From the NCBI GenBank assembly GCA_964527995.1, contig CAZGRP010000046.1, positions 1 to 33,514 on the forward strand: 33,514 nucleotides of DNA, in the 5' to 3' direction. This stretch comes from CAZGRP01 sp964527995. Lineage in GTDB: Bacteria; Zhuqueibacterota; Zhuqueibacteria; Oceanimicrobiales; CAZGRP01. The translations under genes were made by a program, and so were the position numbers. The notes under the pieces are model-generated. The model did not search any database, was not told the origin of the DNA, and worked only from the letters and a program-made list of their open reading frames with translations. Shown piece after piece: positions 8,796 through 16,576 of the stretch. Within the stretch, counting starts at the first letter, position 1, and every line of letters begins with the position of its first letter.

Positions 8796-10505
8796 ATGCT
8801 GCGGCAGACGGACGACAAGCTGGGCGAATACCTGGTGGAAAGCGGTGTCATCGATAGCAGCCAACTGGAAGCCGCAATCCGGGACCACCTGTCGACCGGC
8901 GACTCGTTGCTGCAAGTACTCGTCAAAAGGGGATACGCGCCGCAGGACAAAGTGCTGCGGGCCTTCGCCGATATGCTTGAGCTTCCCTACCTCGAACTTT
9001 CCGACTACTCCATCGACGAAGAGGCTGCCCGCCTGCTGTCGAAAGAAACCGCTTTCAAGTACCGGGTTCTGCCGGTATTCCGAATCGGCAACGTCCTGAC
9101 CGTAGCGATGTCCGACCCCGGCGATGTCACCGTCATCGATCGGGTGAGGCAGGAGACCGGACTGGAAATTGAGCCAGCGGTGTCGGCCGAAGGCGAGATC
9201 CTCGCCACCCTCGAGCAGCACTTTGGTCCCGCCGAGCATTACGACTCTTCGATCAGCGAGGTCATCGATCAGATCGAGGAGGAAGAGAGAGAGGAGGAGA
9301 GGGGCGAGGAGGCGGCCCCGGATCAACTGGCCAAGATGGCAGAGGACGCCCCTGTCATCAAGCTGGTCAATCTGATCGTGGCGCAGGCGATTCGTGACGG
9401 CGCCAGCGACATTCACATCGAGCCGGAGGAAGACATTCTGCGGGTCCGCAACCGCATCGACGGCGTTCTGCACGAGGCTTTCAGTCCGCCGAAGAAGCTG
9501 CAGGCGGCCATCACTTCGCGCATCAAAATCCTGTCGAACCTCGACATCGCCGAAACCAGAATGCCGCAAGATGGTCGATTCCAGATCATGTTCGATCAGC
9601 GAAAGGTGGACGTGCGTGTCTCGACCCTGCCGACGGTCTTTGGCGAGAACATCGTCATGCGCATTCTCGACAAGGGCAGCCTGCTGATCAACCTTGAAGA
9701 CCTCGGGCTGATGGACGACCTGTTACCACGGTTCAAGGAACTGCTGTCCAGCGCCTATGGCATCCTGCTGGTCACCGGGCCCACCGGCAGTGGGAAGACG
9801 ACGACGCTCTACTCGGCGTTGCAGACGATCAACTCGCCCGAGAAGAACATCATCACGATCGAGGATCCGGTGGAGTATCGCCTGCCGCTGATTCGCCAGG
9901 CGCAGGTCAATCACAAAGCCGGCCTGACCTTCGCCGCCGGCCTGCGCAGCATCCTTCGTCAGGACCCCGATATCATCATGGTCGGGGAAATCCGTGATTC
10001 CGAGACCGCCAAGACCGCGGTCGAAGCGGCACTGACCGGGCACCTGGTGCTGTCGACCCTGCACACCAATGACGCGCCCGGGGCGCTGCCGCGTCTTACG
10101 GAGATGGGAGTGGAACCGTTCTTGGTGGCCTCGGCCACGGTCGGCGTGATCGCCCAGAGGCTGGTGCGCCGGCTGTGTGAAAAGTGCAAGGAGCCCTATC
10201 GCCCGAAACCGAGCCTGTTGAAAGAACTGGGCTTCGACCCGGGCAATCGGGAGTGGGTGTTCTACCGGGGAAAGGGCTGCCCCTACTGCAAGCAGACCGG
10301 CTATAAGGGGCGCCTGGGCATCTACGAGATCATGATCATGACTGAAGAACTCCGGGAATTAACGACACGCGGTGAGTCTTCCGATAGAATTAAGAAGGCT
10401 GCGCTCCGCGGCGGCATGCGCCCTTTGCGGCAGGACGGTTTTGCCAAGGTGATCCGCGGCTGGACCTCGGTCGAGGAGGTTATGCGTGTTACCAACCTAG
10501 ACTAG
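8796..10505 (+). CDS. pilB: Type IV pilus assembly ATPase PilB/GspE family, first copy
   Basis: This 569-residue protein powers pilin extraction from the inner membrane. Domain order: an MshEN-type N-terminal domain (residues 8-60, two 24-residue repeats split by LSTGD), a charged linker rich in Glu around 155-170, then the secretion ATPase core. Walker A is GPTGSGKT at 328-335, the Asp box is ITIEDPVEY, Walker B is DIIMVGEIRD and the His box is STLHTNDA. A tetracysteine zinc site (CEKC and CPYC) follows. All motifs look active. The first MshEN repeat starts KLG and the second SLL, so the arginines usual for c-di-GMP binding are missing. It begins one base after the HDOD stop and is followed by a second receiver and a second PilB. 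PilT-type retraction ATPases lack this N-terminal extension, so it is not PilT. Confidence 0.94.
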   Translation: MLRQTDDKLGEYLVESGVIDSSQLEAAIRDHLSTGDSLLQVLVKRGYAPQDKVLRAFADMLELPYLELSDYSIDEEAARLLSKETAFKYRVLPVFRIGNVLTVAMSDPGDVTVIDRVRQETGLEIEPAVSAEGEILATLEQHFGPAEHYDSSISEVIDQIEEEEREEERGEEAAPDQLAKMAEDAPVIKLVNLIVAQAIRDGASDIHIEPEEDILRVRNRIDGVLHEAFSPPKKLQAAITSRIKILSNLDIAETRMPQDGRFQIMFDQRKVDVRVSTLPTVFGENIVMRILDKGSLLINLEDLGLMDDLLPRFKELLSSAYGILLVTGPTGSGKTTTLYSALQTINSPEKNIITIEDPVEYRLPLIRQAQVNHKAGLTFAAGLRSILRQDPDIIMVGEIRDSETAKTAVEAALTGHLVLSTLHTNDAPGALPRLTEMGVEPFLVASATVGVIAQRLVRRLCEKCKEPYRPKPSLLKELGFDPGNREWVFYRGKGCPYCKQTGYKGRLGIYEIMIMTEELRELTTRGESSDRIKKAALRGGMRPLRQDGFAKVIRGWTSVEEVMRVTNLD

Positions 10506-10517
10506 CTGAGGCTGAAG

Positions 10518-10952
10518 ATGAACAGAAGCACAGAACGTCAGGCGCCCAGGATCCTTGTCATCGAGGACGTACCCGAAATTGTGCTGAGCCTCAAGATCCG
10601 CCTGAAAAAGGCAGGCTATGAGGTTCTCGCTGCAGCGGACGGCTCGAAGGGTCTGGAGATGGCCCGGGAGGAACGGCCAGACCTGATTCTCCTGGACCTC
10701 ATGCTACCGAAGGTTCACGGGTATAAGGTTTGTCGCCTGCTGAAGTACGACAAGGAATACGAGCACATTCCCATCGTGATGCTCACGGCCAGAGCGATGA
10801 ACCACGAGAAGGAGCTGGGCATGGAGGTCGGGGCGGATGCATACCTGACCAAGCCGTACAACCATCGCCAACTCCTGCAGGTCATCGACGACCTGCTCAG
10901 CGGTCGAAAACCCGTGCGCACGTTCTCCGGACTTTCCGGCGATGCGCCGTAG
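10518..10952 (+). CDS. Stand-alone response regulator receiver, second copy
   Basis: This 144-residue single REC domain has E16-D17 in the acidic pocket, phosphoacceptor D60 (LLDLMLP), T90 and K112 (LTKPYN). An extra ten or so residues precede the domain and about 20 follow it, with no output domain. The sequence around D60 (LMLPK..GYKVCR.LK) matches the receiver at 7482 closely, indicating duplication. ATG 10518 is 12 nt after the first pilB stop. Its stop lies 38 nt before the TTG start of the second pilB, so both ATPases have a receiver just upstream. A role in switching the ATPases is plausible but only inferred. Confidence 0.92.
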   Translation: MNRSTERQAPRILVIEDVPEIVLSLKIRLKKAGYEVLAAADGSKGLEMAREERPDLILLDLMLPKVHGYKVCRLLKYDKEYEHIPIVMLTARAMNHEKELGMEVGADAYLTKPYNHRQLLQVIDDLLSGRKPVRTFSGLSGDAP

Positions 10953-10990
10953 ACAAGGCTGACGAGTCTCATTTCAAGGCAGGGATAACC

Positions 10991-12679
10991 TTGGCAAAGA
11001 AGAACATTCTTCTCGGCGATCTTCTGGTTCAGGAAGGTCTGATCACCCAAGATCAGTTGCACAAGGCGTTGAAGGTTCAGCGCGAGAGAGGGGGACGGCT
11101 GGGTCGGACGCTGATCGACCTTGGTTACCTCGACGAACACCGGATGATCAAGGCCATCAGCAAGCAGCTCGGCGTCGAGTATGTCTCGCTGGATCGCTAT
11201 CAGATCGATCCGCGCGTCGTAAAGTTGGTGCCGGAGAATGTTGCCCGCAATTATGTGCTGATGCCTCTGTTCCTGATCGGCGACGCGCTGACCGTGGCCA
11301 TGGCCAACCCCTTCGACATCATCGCCACCGATGCAGTGAGTCGTGAGACCGGGCTGAAGGTCGAACCGATTGTTTCCAGCGAGAAAGAAATCGTCGATGC
11401 GATCGACCAGTACTATGGGTCGAAGGAAGTCCGTCGGCAGGTGCAGGCCCTGGGTGATGCCGCTGCGGCCAAGAAGGATGAAGAGAGGGTCGATACCAAC
11501 CGCCTGCGTCAGGAGGCGGCTGAAGAGCCCATCGTCAAGATGGTGAACCTGATCCTGAGCCAGGCTGTACGCGATGGCGCCAGCGACATCCACATCGATC
11601 CGCTGGAAGAAAGCCTGCGGGTTCGATACCGCATCGACGGCGTTCTGCATCCGGTCTATGAGCCACGCAAGAATCTGCAGACGGCGATCCTGTCGCGCAT
11701 CAAGATTCTGGCCAACCTCAACATCGCCGAGCGCCGGCTGCCGCAGGACGGTCGCTTTCGGATGAATGTGGAAGGCCGCGACATCGACTTCCGTGTTTCC
11801 ACGATGCCGACCTTCCACGGCGAAGCCGTCGTACTGCGGCTTCTGGACAGCAAGCGTCTCTTCACTCTGGAGGATCTGGGGTTCGAGGACCGGGAGCTTG
11901 AGCTGCTGAAACGGCGCCTGGGGCAGCCCAACGGCATTCTCCTGGTCACCGGCCCAACGGGCAGTGGTAAATCGTCGACACTCTACGCAGCGTTGCGCTC
12001 CATCGAATCGGTGGAGCGAAACGTGGTGACGCTGGAGGACCCGATCGAGTATCAGCTCGAGTCGGTGCGGCAGTCGCAGGTGCACCCGAAGATCGGCTTG
12101 ACCTTTGCAAATGGGCTGCGAACTCTGCTGCGGCAGGACCCGGACGTGATCATGGTGGGCGAGATTCGCGACAAAGAGACGGCCCGCATAGCAGTCGAAG
12201 CCAGCCTCACGGGCCACCTGGTCCTGTCCACTCTGCACACCAACGACGCCGCGGGTGCGGTGACACGGTTGGTCGAAATGGATGTCGAGCCGTACCTGCT
12301 GGCATCAGCGCTGGAGACCGTGATCGCTCAGCGCCTGGTGAGAAGGATCTGTCCCGATTGCAAGACCGAGATCGAGGCGCCGCGGGCGCTGCGCGCCCTC
12401 TTACCTCAAACCGACGGGGCGCCGCTGACCGTGCCCAAGGCCGTCGGGTGTCGCAACTGCCGCAACACCGGCTATCGGGGTCGCCTGGCTCTGTACGAGA
12501 TTCTCGACGTCGACGATGAGATTCGGGCTCTGATCATGGAGCGGACGGATTCAGACGCGATGAAACGGGTAGCTCGCAAGCATGGCATGCGGACCCTGCG
12601 CGAGGATGGTATGCTGAAGGTCGCCAGGGGAGTGACCACGGTCGAAGAAGTGCTCCGCGTCGCTCCGCCGGACGACTAA
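10991..12679 (+). CDS. pilB: Type IV pilus assembly ATPase PilB/GspE family, second copy
   Basis: The protein has 562 residues, close to the first copy. Residues 7-30 and 36-59 form two MshEN repeats separated by RERGG. The second keeps a full RLG and a terminal Gln, while the first begins LLG, so c-di-GMP binding is more plausible here than in the first copy. The ATPase core has Walker A GPTGSGKS (321-328), VTLEDPIEY, DVIMVGEIRD and STLHTNDA, then two CxxC pairs (CPDC, CRNC). The start is TTG 10991 with AGGG 6 nt upstream; it places MAKKNILLGDLL directly at the MshEN motif and matches the paralogue's length. Longer in-frame starts would overlap the receiver gene in another frame. It may be an alternative extension motor; no pilT is visible in the window. 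Confidence 0.93.
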   Translation: MAKKNILLGDLLVQEGLITQDQLHKALKVQRERGGRLGRTLIDLGYLDEHRMIKAISKQLGVEYVSLDRYQIDPRVVKLVPENVARNYVLMPLFLIGDALTVAMANPFDIIATDAVSRETGLKVEPIVSSEKEIVDAIDQYYGSKEVRRQVQALGDAAAAKKDEERVDTNRLRQEAAEEPIVKMVNLILSQAVRDGASDIHIDPLEESLRVRYRIDGVLHPVYEPRKNLQTAILSRIKILANLNIAERRLPQDGRFRMNVEGRDIDFRVSTMPTFHGEAVVLRLLDSKRLFTLEDLGFEDRELELLKRRLGQPNGILLVTGPTGSGKSSTLYAALRSIESVERNVVTLEDPIEYQLESVRQSQVHPKIGLTFANGLRTLLRQDPDVIMVGEIRDKETARIAVEASLTGHLVLSTLHTNDAAGAVTRLVEMDVEPYLLASALETVIAQRLVRRICPDCKTEIEAPRALRALLPQTDGAPLTVPKAVGCRNCRNTGYRGRLALYEILDVDDEIRALIMERTDSDAMKRVARKHGMRTLREDGMLKVARGVTTVEEVLRVAPPDD

Positions 12680-12903
12680 AGCGTTGCCTCATGCCCGAGG
12701 TCTTGTTCGACCCGCTATCCTAACTGTCGAACCCGCACAGATTGGGGCAATGTCACCCTGTGCCTCAATATGGCCGCTGAGACACGGTTTGCGGTTTGCC
12801 GCGCCGCAGGCCGGACGCCTTCGGAATCACGGAACCGGCTTCTGTCAGAGGGGCTGGCAGCTCACTTGGTCGGCTGCGAACGACACTGCGGAGGTGCACC
12901 ACG
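12680..12903. other. Short intergenic region before the sigma-54 regulator
   Basis: The 224-nt gap has an inverted repeat, GTTCGAC at 12705-12711 with GTCGAAC at 12726-12732 and a 14-nt loop. No T-run follows, so it could be an operator or a weak terminator. GGAGGTG at 12890-12896 is the ribosome-binding site for the next gene. No convincing promoter is visible. Confidence 0.4.
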
Positions 12904-14304
12904 ATGGCCCAACCTGCCACGATTCTGGCTGTCGATGATGAACTGGAGTTTCTGGATACCCTTGCGGATTTGCTGCGACGCCGCGGCTGGTTTGTGGACA
13001 CCGCCTCCAATGGATATGAGGCGCTGGAAAAGGTCGGGCTCACCGGTTACAGTCTGGTCATCCTGGACATGTTCATGCCCCTGATCGACGGTCTGGCTAC
13101 TCTACGACGTATCCGCAAGATCGATCCCGCTCTGCCAGTGGTCGTGCTGACTGCAGACGGCAGGGTCGACACCGTGGTGGAGGCAATGAAGCTTGGCGCC
13201 TATGACTACCTGCAGAAACCCGTCGACTGGACCCGGCTGGAGGTGGCGGTGAACAATGGTTTGCTCACGCGAGAGCTACGTGGCGAGGTCAGCCGGCTGC
13301 GTGGCCAGCTCCAGTCGCGATACGGCTTTACCAGCATGGTCGGCCACAGCAGCAAGATGCAGGCGGTGTTCCGCAGTGTGGACCGTGTGATCGCCAGCGA
13401 TGTGTCGGTGATGCTGCGCGGCGAAAGCGGCACCGGCAAGGAGCTACTAGCCAGGGCCATCCACTTCAACGGTCCACGCAAGGACGGCGCCTTTGTCGCC
13501 GTGAATTGTGCTGCCATCCCGGACGGCCTGCTTGAAAGCGAGCTGTTCGGCCATGAAAAAGGTGCCTTCACGGGTGCTGTGGCGCGTCGAATCGGTAAGT
13601 TTGAGCAGGCCGACGGGGGCACCATCTTCCTCGATGAAGTCGGGGAGATGTCGCCGGCCACTCAGGTCAAGCTGCTGCGTGTCTTGCAAGAGCGCCAGAT
13701 CGAGCGAGTCGGCGGTTCCGGGCCTATTGACGTCGACGTACGAGTCATCTCCGCCACGAACAAGGATCTGGAGGAGGAACTGCGAAAGGGTCGTTTCCGC
13801 GAGGACCTCTACTACCGTCTCAATGTCTACCCGATTTTTCTGCCGCCTCTGAGAGAGCGCCGCGAGGATATCCCCGCACTGGTGGGCCAGTTCTTGGAAA
13901 AGTACAGCAAGCGCCACGGACGGCAGGTGCGCAGCATCTCGGCCCAGGCCATGGATTATCTGGTGCACTACGACTGGCCTGGCAACGTACGGGAGCTTGA
14001 GAACGTCATGGAGCGGTCGCTGTTGAATACCACAGGTACCACGCTGCTCCCCGAGCACCTGCCGATCTTCGTCATTTCATCGCGTGGCGGGTCCCACGGC
14101 AATGGGCAGCCCATCGATTTGCGCACAGCCGTTCGCCTGACCAGGGAGATTCTACCCCTGCGGGAGGTGGAGAAAGAGGTGCTGGCCCACGCCGTCAAGC
14201 TGAGTAACTACAACCTGTCGCATGCCGCCAGCGTACTCGGCATCGGCCGCACCACCCTGTATCGAAAGTTGGAGAAGTATAACATTCCTCTTGTTCGCCA
14301 GTAG
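12904..14304 (+). CDS. NtrC-family sigma-54-dependent response regulator (PilR-like)
   Basis: This 466-residue protein has the classic three parts. A receiver carries D11-D12 and phosphoacceptor D55. An AAA+ domain has Walker A GESGTGK (173-179), the sigma-54 contact loop GAFTGA (220-225) and Walker B TIFLDE. A C-terminal Fis-type HTH ends LGIGRTTLYRKLEKY. It should activate sigma-54 promoters when phosphorylated. ATG 12904 has GGAGGTG 7 nt upstream; earlier in-frame codons are not conserved. It is followed 21 nt later by pilC and lies upstream of the prepilin gene, the layout of PilR controlling pilA in other bacteria. That target is inference, and a low-confidence sigma-54-like site is noted at 15713. 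Its sensor may be the kinase at 5938, as no other kinase is present. Confidence 0.94.
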   Translation: MAQPATILAVDDELEFLDTLADLLRRRGWFVDTASNGYEALEKVGLTGYSLVILDMFMPLIDGLATLRRIRKIDPALPVVVLTADGRVDTVVEAMKLGAYDYLQKPVDWTRLEVAVNNGLLTRELRGEVSRLRGQLQSRYGFTSMVGHSSKMQAVFRSVDRVIASDVSVMLRGESGTGKELLARAIHFNGPRKDGAFVAVNCAAIPDGLLESELFGHEKGAFTGAVARRIGKFEQADGGTIFLDEVGEMSPATQVKLLRVLQERQIERVGGSGPIDVDVRVISATNKDLEEELRKGRFREDLYYRLNVYPIFLPPLRERREDIPALVGQFLEKYSKRHGRQVRSISAQAMDYLVHYDWPGNVRELENVMERSLLNTTGTTLLPEHLPIFVISSRGGSHGNGQPIDLRTAVRLTREILPLREVEKEVLAHAVKLSNYNLSHAASVLGIGRTTLYRKLEKYNIPLVRQ

Positions 14305-14325
14305 CGTCCCGAGGAAGCGCACATC

Positions 14326-15537
14326 ATGCCCGTCTTCGAATATAAAGCCGTCACCGATTCTGGCGCCATCCGCAGGGATACGATGGAGGCGCCCAATCGC
14401 GAGGCTGTTGCGGATAAACTGCAGAAGCTCGGCTACACTCCTCTGAAGATCTCGGAGCGCCGCACCAGCGCCTTGAACGCCGATCTGTTCGGTGGGAAAA
14501 AAATCAAGGTCGACGAGGTGATCATCTTCACCCGGCAACTGGTGACGCTGCTGCGGGCTGGCGTTCCCCTGCTTTCCTGCCTCGAAGCCCTCGCCGAGCA
14601 GATCGACAGCCCCGCGATGCAAGAGCTCATTGCGCAGGTCTACGTCGACATCGAGAGTGGCAAGAGTCTTTCGGAGGCGCTGAGCAAGCACCCAAAGGTG
14701 TTCTCCGAGTTGTACGTCAACTCTATCCGGGCCGGTGAGGCCGGTGGCGCCCTCGATGAAGTGCTCATGCGGCTGGCCACACTCATGCAGCATGAGCGCG
14801 ACACCCGGACGCGGATCAAGAAAGCCATGCGCTATCCGATCATCGTCGTGCTTTCACTCGTCATCGCTTTTCTGGTCTTGATGATGATGGTCGTGCCGAA
14901 GTTTGTGGACATGTTCACGAGACTGGGGCTCGACCTGCCGCTGCCGACGCGCATAATGATCGGTCTCCACGCGGTTCTCCAGGGATACTGGTACGTCGTC
15001 CTCGGAGTGATTGTGGTGGCTGGGGTGGCCTTCAAAAAGTTTACTGCTACTGAGAGAGGACGACTCTGGTGGGACAAGTTTCTGCTTTCTCTGCCGATTC
15101 TGGGCAACCTCAATCTCAAGAACGCGATGTCACGTTTCGCCAAGATGTTTGAGACGCTCAACAGCAGCGGATTGCCGATTCTGCAAACTCTGGAGATCGT
15201 TGCCAAGACAGTGGGCAATTCCGTCATCGGCATGGAGATCGAAAAAGCGAGCATTGGCATCCGCAAAGGTGAGGGGCTGGCGACCCCTCTGAAGCAGAGC
15301 AATCTGTTCCCGCCCATGGTCGTGCGCATGATCGCCATCGGTGAACAATCGGGTGCCCTGGATGAAATGCTAAAGAATATCTCAGAACATTACGATAAGG
15401 AAGTAGATAACGCGGTCGAGGGGCTCACTTCGATGATCGAGCCACTGCTGACCGTTGCCTTGGGTGTGGTTGTTCTGTTCATGGCGCTGGCTATTTTCTT
15501 ACCGATGTGGGACATGACGAAAATCGCCGGGCAATAG
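14326..15537 (+). CDS. pilC: Type IV pilus inner-membrane platform protein PilC/GspF
   Basis: This 403-residue protein is the usual length for PilC. It has two homologous GspF domains (about residues 65-190 and 270-395), each beginning with a conserved F..L..LL.SGLP/AGVPLL-type motif, and three transmembrane segments near 165-187, 215-235 and 370-393. The N-terminal segment MPVFEYKAVTDSG is characteristic of the family. PilC couples the PilB ATPase to pilin insertion at the inner membrane. ATG 14326 has GAGGAA about 9 nt upstream. It follows the sigma-54 regulator by 21 nt, implying cotranscription. A possible hairpin lies just after the stop (15540-15586). Confidence 0.94.
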   Translation: MPVFEYKAVTDSGAIRRDTMEAPNREAVADKLQKLGYTPLKISERRTSALNADLFGGKKIKVDEVIIFTRQLVTLLRAGVPLLSCLEALAEQIDSPAMQELIAQVYVDIESGKSLSEALSKHPKVFSELYVNSIRAGEAGGALDEVLMRLATLMQHERDTRTRIKKAMRYPIIVVLSLVIAFLVLMMMVVPKFVDMFTRLGLDLPLPTRIMIGLHAVLQGYWYVVLGVIVVAGVAFKKFTATERGRLWWDKFLLSLPILGNLNLKNAMSRFAKMFETLNSSGLPILQTLEIVAKTVGNSVIGMEIEKASIGIRKGEGLATPLKQSNLFPPMVVRMIAIGEQSGALDEMLKNISEHYDKEVDNAVEGLTSMIEPLLTVALGVVVLFMALAIFLPMWDMTKIAGQ

Positions 15538-15539
15538 CC

Positions 15540-15586
15540 GGCCTGGCGCTGGCAAGCACACCCTACTTCCGAAGCTGGCGCCAGCC
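15540..15586 (+). terminator. Possible weak terminator or processing hairpin after pilC
   Basis: GGC-C-TGGCGC at 15540-15549 pairs with GCGCCA-GCC at 15578-15586, giving nine pairs with one bulged C and a 28-nt loop. The right arm is itself part of a perfect 12-bp palindrome, GCTGGCGCCAGC at 15574-15585. Only a short T4 (about 15606-15609) follows some 20 nt later, so intrinsic termination is doubtful. It could partly separate pilC from the pilin gene or act as mRNA processing structure. Confidence 0.3.
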
Positions 15587-15834
15587 AGTAGCAAGAGGTA
15601 CTAGGTTTTGGCCCAAATTCCCGACCCGTTTCAGTGCACCCGAGTCCTTTCCGCGATGGCATGCCGGTCCTGTCGAGGAGCCATCCCTTCCAGCCGCTTG
15701 CGGGCGGCGGAGGGTTTGCATCTCGCTGCCGGCAGGGAGGAGACCTGCCATGCACGAGTCAGCGTGGATCTCTCCCGGAATTGGACGGCATGAACCATCG
15801 AGAGCGTATTTACTCAACTGCAGTGGAGGTCAAC
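15587..15834. promoter_or_regulatory. Prepilin upstream region with candidate sigma-54 site and leader hairpin
   Basis: GG at 15713-15714 and GC at 15725-15726 are separated by 10 nt, as in -24/-12 sigma-54 elements (GGTTTGCATCTCGC). The match to TGGCAC-N5-TTGC is only moderate, and the site is proposed because an NtrC-family regulator is encoded 1.4 kb upstream. GGCAGG at 15731-15736 and CCTGCC at 15744-15749 could form a hairpin at the start of the leader. GGAGGT at 15825-15830 is the ribosome-binding site. No sigma-70 promoter was evident. Confidence 0.25.
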
Positions 15835-16185
15835 ATGAAGAGTGAAAAGGGATTCACTTTGATCGAGCTGATCATGGTGATCGTCATCCTGGGAATCCTT
15901 GCTGCTGTGGCGGTCCCGAAATTTGTGGACCTGAGCGGCAATGCCCAAGCCAGCGCTTGCAAGGCGAACCAGGCGGCGATTGAGAGTGCCGCATCGATGG
16001 CATATGCGGACTCCGCCGCGGCTGGCAACGCCAGGTTCCCGACTGCGGCATCGATTATGGCTTCGAGCGGCAACCCGTTCTTCCCGACCGGCAAGGCACC
16101 GACGTGCCCGAGCGGCGGCACCTTGACTTACAACGAGACTACTGGGACCGTGACCTGTTCGATCCCCAGCCACCAACGTAACTAG
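15835..16185 (+). CDS. Type IV prepilin (PilA-like major pilin or pseudopilin)
   Basis: This 116-residue prepilin has a six-residue leader ending in Gly (G6) before F7, then TLIE with Glu at mature position 5, and the hydrophobic N-terminal helix LIMVIVILGILAAVAVPKF. The mature form is about 110 residues. The C-terminal head carries a CPSGG...GTVTC segment; two of its three cysteines could form a disulphide, the third being in SACKANQ early in the head. The start is ATG 15835 with GGAGGT 4 nt upstream; longer in-frame starts would bury the leader. PilD (4997), PilB (8796, 10991) and PilC (14326) are its expected partners. Whether it builds a long pilus or a pseudopilus cannot be read from the sequence. 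A strong terminator follows. Confidence 0.93.
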   Translation: MKSEKGFTLIELIMVIVILGILAAVAVPKFVDLSGNAQASACKANQAAIESAASMAYADSAAAGNARFPTAASIMASSGNPFFPTGKAPTCPSGGTLTYNETTGTVTCSIPSHQRN

Positions 16186-16200
16186 GACGTGTAGATTCTC

Positions 16201-16242
16201 GGCCCGGGAAGTGGGGAGACCCTACCCCCCTCTTCCCGGGCC
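16201..16242 (+). terminator. GC-rich hairpin terminator after the prepilin gene
   Basis: GGCCCGGGAAG at 16201-16211 pairs perfectly with CTTCCCGGGCC at 16232-16242. After one T-T mismatch, four more G-C pairs extend the stem. A modest T-rich tail (CCTTGTTTC) follows at 16244-16252. The hairpin starts 15 nt after the prepilin stop and probably ends the pilus transcript. Confidence 0.65.
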
Positions 16243-16252
16243 ACCTTGTTTC

Positions 16253-16451
16253 AGCCCCGCCCTCGGCCTTCCGCGGAGCGGCTGTGCCGGAACTTCCTCT
16301 CTTGGTCAGTTCAAGGCCTTCGCAGGCCTACAGGATCGCAAACCCCAGACCTCACGCCGGATCGGGCCACGCTGATACCTGTCGGCCGTCGTCTCCGTCG
16401 GCAGCAGCAATGCTCGTAAACCGGCCACCGACCATCAAGTTCGACCGGGTG
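16253..16451. other. Intergenic region without recognised genes
   Basis: Between the terminator and the promoter of the Ig-repeat gene I see no protein-like frame, no RNA gene and no repeat. Together with the flanking terminator and promoter it makes up a 391-nt gap between coding regions. Confidence 0.4.
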
Positions 16452-16479
16452 TTGACGATATTTTGAATAGCCTTATTAC
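16452..16479 (+). promoter_or_regulatory. Candidate sigma-70 promoter for the Ig-repeat gene
   Basis: TTGACG at 16452-16457 and TATTAC at 16474-16479 are separated by 16 nt in a locally A+T-rich stretch. The -35 matches 5 of 6 and the -10 4 of 6 consensus bases. It lies just downstream of the pilin terminator and about 98 nt before the preferred start at 16577. Confidence 0.5.
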
Positions 16480-16576
16480 CTAAGATCGCAGCCGGCCTTC
16501 TGCCCGGGAAGGAATGTCAGCGCCTGCTCCATCGCTGTCGGCCACTGCCGGCTTCACCGACGCGGAAGAGAAGGGA

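Noticed and set aside
10730..10990. N-terminal extension of the second pilB back into the receiver gene
   Set aside because: It would read the receiver gene in a different frame and produces low-complexity sequence; TTG 10991 starts right at the MshEN domain.
10715..12238. A 507-codon open frame on the - strand
   Set aside because: It lies antisense to the second pilB, whose ATPase motifs are unmistakable; the product resembles no family and is a codon-bias shadow.
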